NCBI GenBank assembly: GCA_009840545.1
Contig: VXNM01000014.1
Coordinates: forward strand, 121,197 to 185,196
Length of the DNA stretch: 64,000 nt
Source of the DNA: Gammaproteobacteria bacterium
Lineage (GTDB): Bacteria; Pseudomonadota; Gammaproteobacteria; Pseudomonadales; Azotimanducaceae
Direction: 5' to 3'
In this document: positions 47,582-57,214 of the stretch, piece after piece
Layout of the letters: each line of letters starts with the position of its first letter
How positions within the stretch are numbered: the first letter of the stretch is position 1
The notes under the pieces: generated by a model
What the model was told of the DNA's origin: nothing
The model's database searches: none
Seen by the model: the letters and a program-made list of their open reading frames with translations, nothing else
Position numbers and translations under genes: made by a program

Positions 47582-48412
47582 TTAGCTATCCATGTAGACG
47601 CGATGAATCGGAGTCAGATCATCGGTTGGTGGACGTTCTGTTCTCACCCATTGATTTGCGTCTCCACGACACACGATCGCGTCGCGTAACAGTCGTTCGG
47701 CTCCCTTGACGACTCCACAGTCTGACGGTAAATAGCGAAACGTTAGTCCGCATCGTCGGCGAGGTGATTGATTGGATTCGGAGCCGTGGACCAACGTACT
47801 GGTATGCAATGAAATCTGTCCCGCTCGCATGACATTGTTGAAGGGTTCTCCAAATCGCTCAGGATTCGGAATTTCCTGAGTCAGAGCCGCGTCTCCCGTA
47901 GCTGGATCCCAATCGATCTTACCGTTCAGATGGCTTCCAGGCATGAATCTCATTGGAGCGTTTTCAAAATCGACATCGTCAATGGCGAGCCAAGCGGTTA
48001 CAGTCTTGGTCGGTCGTACAGGCCAGTATGTTGCATCTTGGTGCCACGGTACATGCTTCGAGTCGTGTGGAACCTTGCAAAAGTAGTGTGACGACCAGCA
48101 TACGAAGTCCGGACCGAGCAGATCCTCGACGTAGTCAAGAATTTTCGGGTGCTGGGCGAGATCCCAGATTCCGCGACACTTATTGTGATAGCCCATGATT
48201 GCGTAGGCATTGCGGCCATCGTTAAACGAGGCCATAAGTTCCAGCAAGCCGTCGAAATACTCACGACTTACATTAGCCTCGTCTTTGGTTAGAGCTTCAA
48301 GAGGGCTGATGTAGCCTTTCTCGTTGAAGTGTGAAATTTGATCCTCAGTTAGAGTTCGTGCTCCAGTGAGACTAGACGGGTAGAACCTAATGTCAGAATT
48401 CGAAGATTCCAT
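47582..48412 (-). CDS. phytanoyl-CoA dioxygenase-family Fe(II)/2-oxoglutarate oxygenase
   Basis: A 276-residue oxygenase. Metal ligands H124-x-D126 (PWHQDATYW) and H209 (STLVHGSE), with a 2-oxoglutarate-binding Arg close to residue 220 (SPRRRCGLTF). The N-terminal FNEKGYISP region and MRFMPGSHLNG are typical. It hydroxylates an unknown substrate. It lacks the HEAT extension of the other dioxygenase in this window. Confidence 0.92.
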   Translation of the reverse strand: MESSNSDIRFYPSSLTGARTLTEDQISHFNEKGYISPLEALTKDEANVSREYFDGLLELMASFNDGRNAYAIMGYHNKCRGIWDLAQHPKILDYVEDLLGPDFVCWSSHYFCKVPHDSKHVPWHQDATYWPVRPTKTVTAWLAIDDVDFENAPMRFMPGSHLNGKIDWDPATGDAALTQEIPNPERFGEPFNNVMRAGQISLHTSTLVHGSESNQSPRRRCGLTFRYLPSDCGVVKGAERLLRDAIVCRGDANQWVRTERPPTDDLTPIHRVYMDS

Positions 48413-49036
48413 GGCTACGAATAGCTCAAATCACAGATTGCGGGGAGAACACATCACTTTGTGCGGGTTTGATGATATGCGAGTTACCCAGCATCTAATC
48501 GAGATTCCTCCCGTCAGTCAGTTTGTTAGGTCAGATACGATCGCTCGAATCAACTGTCCGCATCACTTTGCATAACGCTCTCTACTAGGTATATCGGTGC
48601 CTCAAGTACAAACTCTTTTCAATCAAGCCCTAGTTGATGTCCTGAGAAGAATACGTCCGAGGTGTCGTGATTTGGTGTCTGTGATTCAAGTCGAAATGAC
48701 GAACGTACTCGTCGAGAATCAAACCCTTCGTCCAGACACTCGGGATTGCGACCAGCTACCAGACAACCTGCAGCGTTAAACTCGTTCAGTCATAGATTCC
48801 AAGCTCCAAAGCAATGTTTTGGAATTTGACCAAAATTGAACGTAACGGTCCCAACTAGCGACATTTCTTTCATAGTTCTCTCCGCCCTCAGCGTGACGAC
48901 TGTCTTCCATTGCATGTCCAACAAACTCCTCCCGAAAACTTTGAGGTACTCGAGGCCAAAAGATTGACGCTACTGCCTTTGTGCTTGGGACACTATCATT
49001 TGCAATCTGTAGAGACTTCGACGAGGGAGCACTTCC
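48413..49036. other. divergent intergenic region, nothing recognised
   Basis: 624 bases between the dioxygenase gene (-) and the CoA-transferase gene (+). Short open frames occur but show no family likeness and no ribosome binding site. I see no tRNA, repeat or strong hairpin. The SD of the CoA-transferase gene lies at its right end (49023-49029). Confidence 0.5.
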
Positions 49037-49039
49037 ATC
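49023..49039 (+). promoter_or_regulatory. strong ribosome binding site before an ATC start of the CoA-transferase gene
   Basis: GAGGGAG (49023-49029), a 7-nt spacer, then ATC (49037-49039), in frame. The first standard codon, TTG at 49058, is 28 nt from the SD and already inside family sequence. Confidence 0.65.
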
Positions 49040-50251
49040 GACTACCTGTTTGAAGACTTGCTGGTAATCGACGCAGCGACTTTCTTGGCCGGCCCCGGCG
49101 CGGCAACAGTTTTGGGGGACTACGGTGCCCGCGTCGTGAAGATCGAACCACCTGGAGGAGACCGATATCGCACATTGAAGGGTGCGTGGCACATCGACTA
49201 CAACTGGCTGCTGACTTCTCGAAACAAGGAAAGTTTGGCATTAGACGTATCACAACCAGAAGCGCGTCGGATCGTCCATGAACTGGTAGGCCATGCAGAC
49301 GTGTTCATTACGAACTTCATTGGAGACCAGCTGGCGAAGTTTGAGTACGAATATGACCGAATACATGAAATAAACCCAAAAATCATCTATGCGCACATTT
49401 CCGGCTATGGAACGAAGGGACCCCACGTATCAAAGAGAGGATTCGATTCAAGCGCGTGGTGGGCTCGCAGCGGATTGATGGACTTCGTCCGGGAACAAGG
49501 TGCCATTCCCTCCACATCGGCCCCAGGTATGGGCGACCACGCAACCGCCATCACTCTCTTCAGTGCTATAGTCTCAGCCCTCTATCGACGCGAGCGTACG
49601 GGTCAAGGAGGCTATGTATCCACCTCACTGATGGCGAACGGTATTTGGTCGAATGGAATGTTGCTTCAGGGAATGCTATCCGGGACCGACGTATCAATGC
49701 GCAAACAGACCAGGGGTGTCAACAACCCTTTTGCTCATGTGTACGAGACTCTAGATGGCCAATTCATCCTCTTTACAGTGATAAACGCTGAACGTGAATG
49801 GCCTCAACTTGCCAAAGCACTTGACCATCCAGAGTGGCTTGACGATGAGAGATTTTCGGACCTACGAACATTGATTGAAAACCGACATGCTCTTATCGAG
49901 CTTCTTGAGGAGTCTATACGGACGATGAGCGTCGAAGAGGCCATTTCAAGACTGGATGAGCATGGAATTACTCATAGCTGGGTCATGCCGAATGGACGCG
50001 TTGTCGATGACGAGCAAGCCATTCTTAACGAAATGATCGTCGAAACCGGACACATGGACGAGGAGTATCGACGTACGGTCATGAACCCCCTACACATCAC
50101 CGGCGAAGAAAAGAAACAGCCTCGTAAAGCACCCGACGTAGGGGCCGACGGCCGATCAGTCCTACGTTCTATCCTCAACAAGACAGATGCCGATATCGAC
50201 CGACTCGTAGATTTGGGCGCGGTATTGGAACCCGAGAATCAATCCTCTTGA
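49037..50251 (+). CDS. CaiB/BaiF-family (class III) CoA-transferase, ATC start proposed
   Basis: 404 residues when started at ATC 49037. It moves CoA between carboxylic acids. The opening YLFEDLLVIDAATFLAGPGAA follows the family's usual LFxGLRVID...AGPxAA, where the LFxGL stretch lies upstream of the TTG at 49058. The nucleophile is D167 (PGMGDHATA). KIEPPGGD and INPKIIYAHISGYG are also typical. Its end overlaps the start of the luciferase-like gene by 4 nt, so the two are co-translated. Confidence 0.92.
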   Translation: MDYLFEDLLVIDAATFLAGPGAATVLGDYGARVVKIEPPGGDRYRTLKGAWHIDYNWLLTSRNKESLALDVSQPEARRIVHELVGHADVFITNFIGDQLAKFEYEYDRIHEINPKIIYAHISGYGTKGPHVSKRGFDSSAWWARSGLMDFVREQGAIPSTSAPGMGDHATAITLFSAIVSALYRRERTGQGGYVSTSLMANGIWSNGMLLQGMLSGTDVSMRKQTRGVNNPFAHVYETLDGQFILFTVINAEREWPQLAKALDHPEWLDDERFSDLRTLIENRHALIELLEESIRTMSVEEAISRLDEHGITHSWVMPNGRVVDDEQAILNEMIVETGHMDEEYRRTVMNPLHITGEEKKQPRKAPDVGADGRSVLRSILNKTDADIDRLVDLGAVLEPENQSS

Positions 50252-51225
50252 AGTTTGGAGTTCTCCAGTTCTTTAGCTGGCCCGGAAGACGGGGCGACTT
50301 GTCTACGGTTTACGAACGTGCTCTAGACCGCATTCGCACAATGGATTCCAACGGTTACGATACCGTTTGGCTTGCAGAGCATCACTTTTCCACCTACAGC
50401 GTCTGTCCGTCTGTACATGTCATGGCGATGCACGCAGCCGATATCACCAAGAACTTGCGGATTGGAACCGCAGTCTCGCTGGCACCTTTCTATCACCCTC
50501 TACGCCTTGCGGAGGAAGTGGCTTTGCTCGATAACCTGACCGGAGGAAGGATCAATTGGGGTGTCGGACGAGGTTTCGATGCAAGGGAGTTTCGTGCATT
50601 TGATGTTCCGAGTGAAGAGTCAAGGAGCCGGCTCCAAGAGTGTGTGGACATCGTGCTGAAGTCTTGGACTGAAGACCGATTGACTTATCAAGGGAAGTAT
50701 CACCAAATCGAAGATGTAGAAATTCTTCCAAAACCTTTACAAAACCCTCTGCCTCACTGGATCGCATCTTCTTCACTGGAAGCTATCGAGTGGTCGGCGA
50801 GCCAGGGCCACGCAATTCTCATGGATCCCCACGCTTCGCACGACCAGATCAGGCAAAAGTATCAGCGCTACACCTCTCTTCTTGAACAGCACGGACATGT
50901 GAACATGCAGGAGACACCCATGGCAAGGCTTCTTGCCATCGGAGATACACCTGAACAAGCCGAACAGGTAGCACGCTCGGGGGCACAGTGGATGTTCGGA
51001 TCGTACTTCGGCGCAGCTAGCGGAGAGGGAAAAAGAGGCTCAAGCCCCGAATCACGTTTTGAGGACTATGTTGCAAACACCATCATTCATGGCACGACTG
51101 AAATGGTTGCGGACAAACTGTTGGAGCTTAAGGAATCCATACCTCTCAACTATCTCATGGCTGCTCCGTTGAGTCATAGGTCTTTCGAGCTACTGACCTA
51201 TGAAGTTCTACCGCGGTTAGCTTGA
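50248..51225 (+). CDS. luciferase-like flavin-dependent monooxygenase (LLM class)
   Basis: A 325-residue TIM-barrel protein: DTVWLAEHHFS near the N-terminus, RIGTAVSLAPFYHPLRLAEE, LDNLTGGRINWGVGRGFDAREF, and PLPHWIASSS. It belongs to the LLM group using reduced FMN or F420, and probably acts on the same pathway as the CoA-transferase gene it overlaps. It starts at a TTG at the end of that gene. Substrate unknown. Confidence 0.92.
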   Translation: MKFGVLQFFSWPGRRGDLSTVYERALDRIRTMDSNGYDTVWLAEHHFSTYSVCPSVHVMAMHAADITKNLRIGTAVSLAPFYHPLRLAEEVALLDNLTGGRINWGVGRGFDAREFRAFDVPSEESRSRLQECVDIVLKSWTEDRLTYQGKYHQIEDVEILPKPLQNPLPHWIASSSLEAIEWSASQGHAILMDPHASHDQIRQKYQRYTSLLEQHGHVNMQETPMARLLAIGDTPEQAEQVARSGAQWMFGSYFGAASGEGKRGSSPESRFEDYVANTIIHGTTEMVADKLLELKESIPLNYLMAAPLSHRSFELLTYEVLPRLA

Positions 51226-51414
51226 GCCAAAACCGACTTTACGGCAGTGCTCTCAGGAATGCTTAAATTCCTACTTTTCTAAATTGAAACCAACGACCAA
51301 CAACTTGCGCTCCCAGATTTGGCAATGAGTGAGGTTGGTAAACTGAATGTCATCGTGGCGAGTCGTAATTGGCACTGCCTCGTCGCGAGGTCACGAGTTG
51401 ATTGAGGAATTCAT

Positions 51415-53049
51415 GTGAAAGTAGCCAACGCAATCGTGCATGCATTAAAAGCCGAGGGGGTGGACGTCCTTTTCGCGTATCCCGTAAACAACATTATTGA
51501 AGCGGCCGCCGAAGCTGACATCCGCACGATAATCGTTCGTCAGGAACGCATCGGACTTCATATGGCGGATGCTTATTCAAGACTGTCTTCAGGCGAGAAA
51601 GTCGGAGTCTTCTCAATGCAGCACGGCCCTGGAGCCGAGAATGCCTTCGGAGGCGTTGCCCAAGCATATTCCGAGTCTTCTCCGATCCTTGTTCTCCCCG
51701 CTGGATATCCCAGACGGATTGCCAACTACTTTCCCAACTTCAATTCCACCTTGAATATGAAGCATGTGACAAAGTGGTCCGAACCGATCACTATGGGCCG
51801 AGCGGTTCCGGAAGTAATGAGACGAGCATTCTTTCAACTTCGAAACGGCCGTCCAGGTCCCGTGCTGGTCGAAGTTCCGGTTGACCTTTGGCGCGAGGAC
51901 GTTCCCGATGATTGGGAATACACAAAGTCCTACGCTACAAAGAGTGGCCCAGATCCCCAAGCAGTGGACGAAGTGGCTGAATTGCTTGCAAACGCAGATC
52001 GACCAGTGATATATGCGGGACAAGGTGTGCACTATGCGAAGGCGTGGAACGAACTGCGTACATTTGCAGAGGAATGGCAGATTCCTGTTACAACCAGTCT
52101 GGAAGGCAAGAGCAGCTTTCCAGAGACACACGAACTCTCCTTGGGTTCGGGTGGACGAGCAAATCCACGGGCTGTAAAGACCTTCCTAAATGAAGCAGAC
52201 GTAATCATTGGAATTGGCTGTAGTTTTGCGCTCACGGGTTTTGGCGTTCCTATGCCCCGAGGAAAGACTATCGTTCATGCGACATTGGATCCGATGGACC
52301 TCAATAAAGACGTTGAGGCTCAGTACGCATTGATCGGAGACGCCAAACTCACGCTGGCAGCTCTCATTGAGTCGATGGAAGATCGAAACCGAGCGAAAGC
52401 CGAGGACCGCAGAGGAACCGTTTCCACCAAGATCGCCAAGATCAAAGCGGAATGGCTGCGTGATTGGGATCAAAAACGACTAAACAACGAGAGTCCGATC
52501 AATCCCTATCGCGTGCTACGAGAATTACATCGTTGTGTAGACTTAGACAACACAATCATCACTCACGATGCGGGCAGTCCTCGCGACCAGCTGTCGCCCT
52601 TCTGGGATTCGACGACTCCCCTCTCCTACCTCGGTTGGGGCAAAACCACTCAGCTTGGCTATGGACTCGGACTCGCAATGGGTGCAAAAGTCGCGCATCC
52701 GGACAGGACATGTATCAACGTGTGGGGAGATGCCGCCATTGGATTCACTGGCATGGATTTCGAGACCGCTGCGCGTGAGCGAATTCCCATCTTGTCCGTC
52801 CTGATGAACAATTTCTCCATGGCCATTGAGATTCCTATCATGCGCGTAGCTCAGGAAAAGTACGGATCCACAGATATTTCCGGCAACTATGCCGACATGG
52901 CCAAGGCTTTCGGCGGATACGGGGAACGCATCTCGGACCCCAACGATATCTCGTCAGCTATTCAACGAGGCATCAACGCGACAAAGGAAGGACAGCCTGC
53001 TTTGCTCGAATTTCTGACCGACAAGGAGATCTCGATTTCCGCCGAGTGA
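51415..53049 (+). CDS. thiamine-diphosphate-dependent enzyme (acetolactate synthase/benzoylformate decarboxylase-like)
   Basis: A 544-residue ThDP enzyme with a pyrimidine-binding domain (catalytic E44 in VRQERIG), a middle domain (about 190-330, PVIYAGQGVHYAKA), and a ThDP-Mg binding domain (GDAAIGF at 438-444, then MNN near 464-466). It lacks an obvious FAD-binding Arg pattern, so true acetolactate synthase is less likely than a decarboxylase or lyase. It starts at GTG, 190 nt after the luciferase-like gene on the same strand, perhaps in the same pathway. Confidence 0.9.
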   Translation: MKVANAIVHALKAEGVDVLFAYPVNNIIEAAAEADIRTIIVRQERIGLHMADAYSRLSSGEKVGVFSMQHGPGAENAFGGVAQAYSESSPILVLPAGYPRRIANYFPNFNSTLNMKHVTKWSEPITMGRAVPEVMRRAFFQLRNGRPGPVLVEVPVDLWREDVPDDWEYTKSYATKSGPDPQAVDEVAELLANADRPVIYAGQGVHYAKAWNELRTFAEEWQIPVTTSLEGKSSFPETHELSLGSGGRANPRAVKTFLNEADVIIGIGCSFALTGFGVPMPRGKTIVHATLDPMDLNKDVEAQYALIGDAKLTLAALIESMEDRNRAKAEDRRGTVSTKIAKIKAEWLRDWDQKRLNNESPINPYRVLRELHRCVDLDNTIITHDAGSPRDQLSPFWDSTTPLSYLGWGKTTQLGYGLGLAMGAKVAHPDRTCINVWGDAAIGFTGMDFETAARERIPILSVLMNNFSMAIEIPIMRVAQEKYGSTDISGNYADMAKAFGGYGERISDPNDISSAIQRGINATKEGQPALLEFLTDKEISISAE

Positions 53050-53110
53050 AGCACCCTCATCAGCTCGTGAGCCCCAGGGATTGCTGCTTCGCTTTTGACG
53101 TGAACAACCC

Positions 53111-56100
53111 ATGAATCTGAACACTTTGTGGAATCTTGCCGTCGCTGAGATGCGCTCGTGCAGACGCCTAGCGCGTACTTGGGTGCTGATCACGATTGGT
53201 GTTCTGGTAGCGCACATAACCTGGATCCAAACCGCTGCAAGTCACGCAATTTCCTCCAGTTTAGGCATCGAAATGCCTAACATTCCTTCATCGCCGCAAT
53301 TTGTGACACTCATCGTTGGCGGCAGTGTCATTTCCATGTTCTCTTTGGGAATCCTATTTCTTGCTTTCGATATTCGGGCCAGGGACACTCAAAACAGAAT
53401 TCAAGAGGTAATGGACAATCGTCCAGTTTCGAATATCGAGCTTCTAACAGGACGTCTGCTGGGCATTGTTTTGCTCATGGGTGTGGCCGCAGCGATTACG
53501 GTGTTGGTTGTAGCCGGAATCGCGCTTCTACTACACCTAACAGAATCCCCGATTGGACACCTAGTCGACCCAGTTAGTCTGGTGTCGTTTCTCGTGTGGG
53601 ACATTGTGCCCAACCTAGCATTCGTAGGATCTCTAGTCATGCTGCTTGCCATTGTTGTTCGATTCCGGTTGGTAGTTGTACTCCTCGGACTCGTTCTTCT
53701 GGGTGTTAGCACATATGTCAGTCTCAATCTGCCATTTCTCCTACAACCTGCCATCAACTCTTATGTCTTCATAGTCATCACCGGATCAGACTTAGCACCT
53801 CTCTTCGTGACGTCTGAAATCCTGTTGAATCGAATGGCAATCCTATTGCTTACTGCTGGGTTTCTCGCGGCTGCTGCGAGCATTCATCCCAGGAATACAG
53901 CGAGAAACAACCGCCTCATCACTAGCGCTTCAGCAGTAACCCTAGTGACGATCGGAGTACTAGTGTTCACAGGGCTAATTTACTCGACACTGGAAGACAT
54001 GAGCAAAGCAGAACGTTGGGCAGCCATCCATGAACAGTTCCACGGAAATTCTCCGACCGATATCAAACGAATCTCGGGAACCGTCGAAATTGCTCCCGGT
54101 CGCAAAATAGACCTGAATCTTGTCCTGAACCTAGATTCGTCCGAAGATAGGACTTCGGACTCTTGGATGTTTTCATTGAATCCGGGCTATCGCATACGAG
54201 AAATCTCTGTAGACGGCGCGGACATTCAAGAATACTCGTTTGAAAATGGAATCCTACTGATCCCAAGTACAAGCACTACGAGGTCCGAAGTTGAAATCAA
54301 GATAGAGGCGCACGGCGTGCCAAACCGACACTTTGCATACCTCGATTCTTCCTTGGACTGGCGTGACCTCACCGCTACAGAAGGACAACGTCTGAACGCT
54401 CTAGGAACGGAGTCCTATATTTTTCATCCTCAGTACGTCGCACTGGTTCCAGGCGTCACTTGGCTTCCTACATCGGGAACGGCGCACAAGAAAGGGTCGT
54501 ACGAGGATGTTCCAACTGACTTTTTTGAATTGGATCTTGAGGTTGTATTCCCGAGGGGTTGGACTGCGGTTGGTCCAGGTAAGCGAATACCGATCGAAGA
54601 CAACAAACGGGCAAGATTTCGATTCAATCCGAGAGTTCCAATCCCCGAAGTCGCGTTGATTGCATCGAAGTTTGAAATGCGATCTGTGAATGTCGAGGGT
54701 ATAGACTTCGAGATCTTCCTAAGCCCGAAGCACACCAAGAATTTGCAAGTGCTTGAAGATGCGGCTCCAGCGCTCAGAAATTGGCTTCGGGAACGATTGC
54801 TGGATTTGGATAGAAACGGTTTGAAGTACCCGTTCGATGCCTACTCGTTGGTTGAAGTCCCCAACCAGTTACGAGTGTATGGGGGCGGTTGGCGCATGGA
54901 CAGTGTTCTCGGTGCACCTAGCATCCTAATGGTTCGTGAATGGAGGTTTCCGCTCGCGAGATTCGACAACTCTGTTAATGGTATTGACCGCGACCAAATT
55001 TCAGCAGCGGAGATTTCGATAAGTTTATTTCGCATGGTAAGAAACTTGTTTGAAAACGATGCCAAAGGTGGGAACCCGCTTCTGCATTTTTCGAAAAACC
55101 TTGTGAACTATCAATCCCGTCCTTCGGGCAGCAGCGCCACGGCGATCGATTTTGTTGTGAATGAACTTGCAAATGACCTCTGGACGGAAGATGAAGGCTA
55201 TTTTTCTGTCCATACGTACTTGAACCTTATTCAGTTTTTTGCAGCGCAAGAGTTCGTTTCGGAGCAAAGTTTGAGAAGCTCGTTGGCTAATCGTCACTCA
55301 GTTTGGCGACGAGTGTTTGATACCAGCCTTGCCAGTCTCGATTACGATGTGGATAGTCACGAGGCAATGCATGTTTTGAATCTCAGAGGGGGTTCTGTTG
55401 CTTCGTCTGTGTCTAAAGCCTACGAAATGGAGGTAATCGGAGGATTTCTTCGAACGCTAACGGATCGCTATCGCGGAACAACGTACACGAAAGACCAATT
55501 CCTCCAAACAGCGTTAGAAGCAGGCGTTGACTTCGACCGTGTGGTTGGCGACTGGCTGGAAAGTCGTGGTTTACCGGGTTACATTGCTTCCGAAGCCTCC
55601 ATTGAACGAATTTCAGACACTGAGGAGGGGACTCCGGTCTATCAAACAACATTCTTTCTCCGAAATAATGAACCAATTCCTGGTGTAGTAAGAATCTCAC
55701 ACCACCAAACTTCTGGGACAAGCCACTTCAGAGTTCATGAAGATTCGTTTCAAGTTCCCGCTAGCACATCGGTGAGGATTGCCTCCCAAATGGCAGGAAA
55801 ACCGAATCGGCTCCGGATTGATCCCGATGTGTCATTGAACCGAGAGCCCATAGAACTTACGATATCGAGTGACGAGGTGCTAGAAATCACCGAGTCCCCT
55901 GCTCTACCAAGTTTTACCGAGGTCGACTGGAAGTGGCCTTTCGAAAATGAGATTGTGATTGACGATCTCGATCCAGGGTTTTCTATAGTGGATGATGACT
56001 CTGGAGGGAGCAATTCTGAAATTCCTTGGATTCTGCGGTTTTTCCTCTCGGACATGCTAGGATTGGACCAGGAACCCGAGCTGGACAATGGACTCTCAAC

Positions 56101-56572
56101 TACTGGTTCTCTGCAAATTCCCACGGCATGGACCCGAAACAATACTGGCAACAGCTTTGGAAAATATCGTCAGACATTTGCTATGAAAACGAACAACTCG
56201 GACCGGTCTAAGGCCAAGTTCTCAACATCCTTGCCTAATGTGGGTCGTTGGGAATTGCGATTTCACGTGCCTCAAGCACATGTCAGCAGACCGGGACTCC
56301 AAGTCACCGCCACTCTTGGAACTGCATCCGCGGAAATCACCTCAGGGAGAGAAATTGCCACAGAAGAAGAAGGTGGAGTACTGAGTCTTGAGGTTCGTCA
56401 CGGAGACGAGACGGAGAGTATCCAACTCGATCTCGGAGAAACTTCGATGAGCTGGCAAAGCTTGGGGATTTTTGATCTCGAAACAACCGAAGTCGACGTC
56501 TTGGTAATCAGTGCTACCGAAGGAAGTGCTTTCGCAGATGCCATTCATTGGGTTCGCGTTGAAGAGAATTGA
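53111..56572 (+). CDS. large membrane protein: ABC-2-type permease fused to M1-peptidase-like and golvesin-like domains
   Basis: A 1153-residue protein. Residues 1-295 hold about six or seven transmembrane helices with the ABC-2-permease-like FDIRARDTQNRIQEVMDNRPVSN loop. Residues about 310-560 are a beta-rich part (FSLNPGYRIREISVDG; PTDFFELDLEVVFP) like the N-terminal domain of M1 aminopeptidases. GGGWRMDS (from 591) stands where M1 enzymes have GxMEN. No HExxH follows at the expected distance. Residues about 1010-1153 resemble the golvesin/xanthan-lyase-associated beta domain (RWELRFHVP...SLGIFDLE...FADAIHWVRV). The partner ATPase is not in the window. A paralogue lies downstream. Confidence 0.85.
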   Translation: MNLNTLWNLAVAEMRSCRRLARTWVLITIGVLVAHITWIQTAASHAISSSLGIEMPNIPSSPQFVTLIVGGSVISMFSLGILFLAFDIRARDTQNRIQEVMDNRPVSNIELLTGRLLGIVLLMGVAAAITVLVVAGIALLLHLTESPIGHLVDPVSLVSFLVWDIVPNLAFVGSLVMLLAIVVRFRLVVVLLGLVLLGVSTYVSLNLPFLLQPAINSYVFIVITGSDLAPLFVTSEILLNRMAILLLTAGFLAAAASIHPRNTARNNRLITSASAVTLVTIGVLVFTGLIYSTLEDMSKAERWAAIHEQFHGNSPTDIKRISGTVEIAPGRKIDLNLVLNLDSSEDRTSDSWMFSLNPGYRIREISVDGADIQEYSFENGILLIPSTSTTRSEVEIKIEAHGVPNRHFAYLDSSLDWRDLTATEGQRLNALGTESYIFHPQYVALVPGVTWLPTSGTAHKKGSYEDVPTDFFELDLEVVFPRGWTAVGPGKRIPIEDNKRARFRFNPRVPIPEVALIASKFEMRSVNVEGIDFEIFLSPKHTKNLQVLEDAAPALRNWLRERLLDLDRNGLKYPFDAYSLVEVPNQLRVYGGGWRMDSVLGAPSILMVREWRFPLARFDNSVNGIDRDQISAAEISISLFRMVRNLFENDAKGGNPLLHFSKNLVNYQSRPSGSSATAIDFVVNELANDLWTEDEGYFSVHTYLNLIQFFAAQEFVSEQSLRSSLANRHSVWRRVFDTSLASLDYDVDSHEAMHVLNLRGGSVASSVSKAYEMEVIGGFLRTLTDRYRGTTYTKDQFLQTALEAGVDFDRVVGDWLESRGLPGYIASEASIERISDTEEGTPVYQTTFFLRNNEPIPGVVRISHHQTSGTSHFRVHEDSFQVPASTSVRIASQMAGKPNRLRIDPDVSLNREPIELTISSDEVLEITESPALPSFTEVDWKWPFENEIVIDDLDPGFSIVDDDSGGSNSEIPWILRFFLSDMLGLDQEPELDNGLSTTGSLQIPTAWTRNNTGNSFGKYRQTFAMKTNNSDRSKAKFSTSLPNVGRWELRFHVPQAHVSRPGLQVTATLGTASAEITSGREIATEEEGGVLSLEVRHGDETESIQLDLGETSMSWQSLGIFDLETTEVDVLVISATEGSAFADAIHWVRVEEN

Positions 56573-57214
56573 CTCGCTGTGGCATGGTTTTTGCTTGATC
56601 CTAGACAACGATTGAACGAAACGAGTCGGTTAACTCACGAACTCGTACTACCATCCTCAACACCAAGAAACTCCCTGCTCTCGAACACAAAAAGCACGAC
56701 AGCACCACACCGAACGACAAGAACAACGACCTGAAGAGACGTCGTCTCCGAAGGATTCCGAAATTCATCAGAAGAGTTCTGAGAAGCTGGACTCGATTTG
56801 GTTCGCCGCGAATCTCTGCTTACCGCTCGGGGGATTGAAGGACATTAAGAACGTTGTTGCACATACACTGTTTGTCACGAGTTTCAACCTGATAGGCCGA
56901 GCAGTCGAGTTCAGTGGGCTTGGGCTGACGGGAACTATTTTGGAGTTGGAGAGGGAGCATTCTCGAGGAAAACGGCTGGGACATTTAAGCCATTGCGTGT
57001 GAATTCAATGATGTACAAGTCGCTAGCCATCTGTTTGAATCTAACCTAGTTCAGGTGGCAGGAAAAGTCCGTTGAGCGAATTTGATCTGTTCCGTAACGA
57101 ATTCTTCTCCCTGACATCTAGTTTCAAGGTCTACAGGATCGGCTCCCAACATTTGTCCCAATGTCTGGATGCTGCCATCTATCGAAAAGAGCAGCCAAAC
57201 AGTAGGAGAAGACT
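56573..57214. other. intergenic region between the two giant paralogues
   Basis: 642 bases. One frame is open from 56634 to 57002 (122 codons, + strand) but has no ATG or SD, and its product is not recognised (see findings). A palindrome GAGACG-T-CGTCTC lies at 56736-56748. No tRNA and no terminator seen. Confidence 0.5.

Noticed and set aside
48597-48779. 60-codon frame in the gap between dioxygenase and CoA-transferase genes
   Set aside because: No ribosome binding site and no likeness to a known protein.
48776-49192. 138-codon frame on the - strand across the CoA-transferase start
   Set aside because: It overlaps a confidently assigned gene in antisense and shows no family features.
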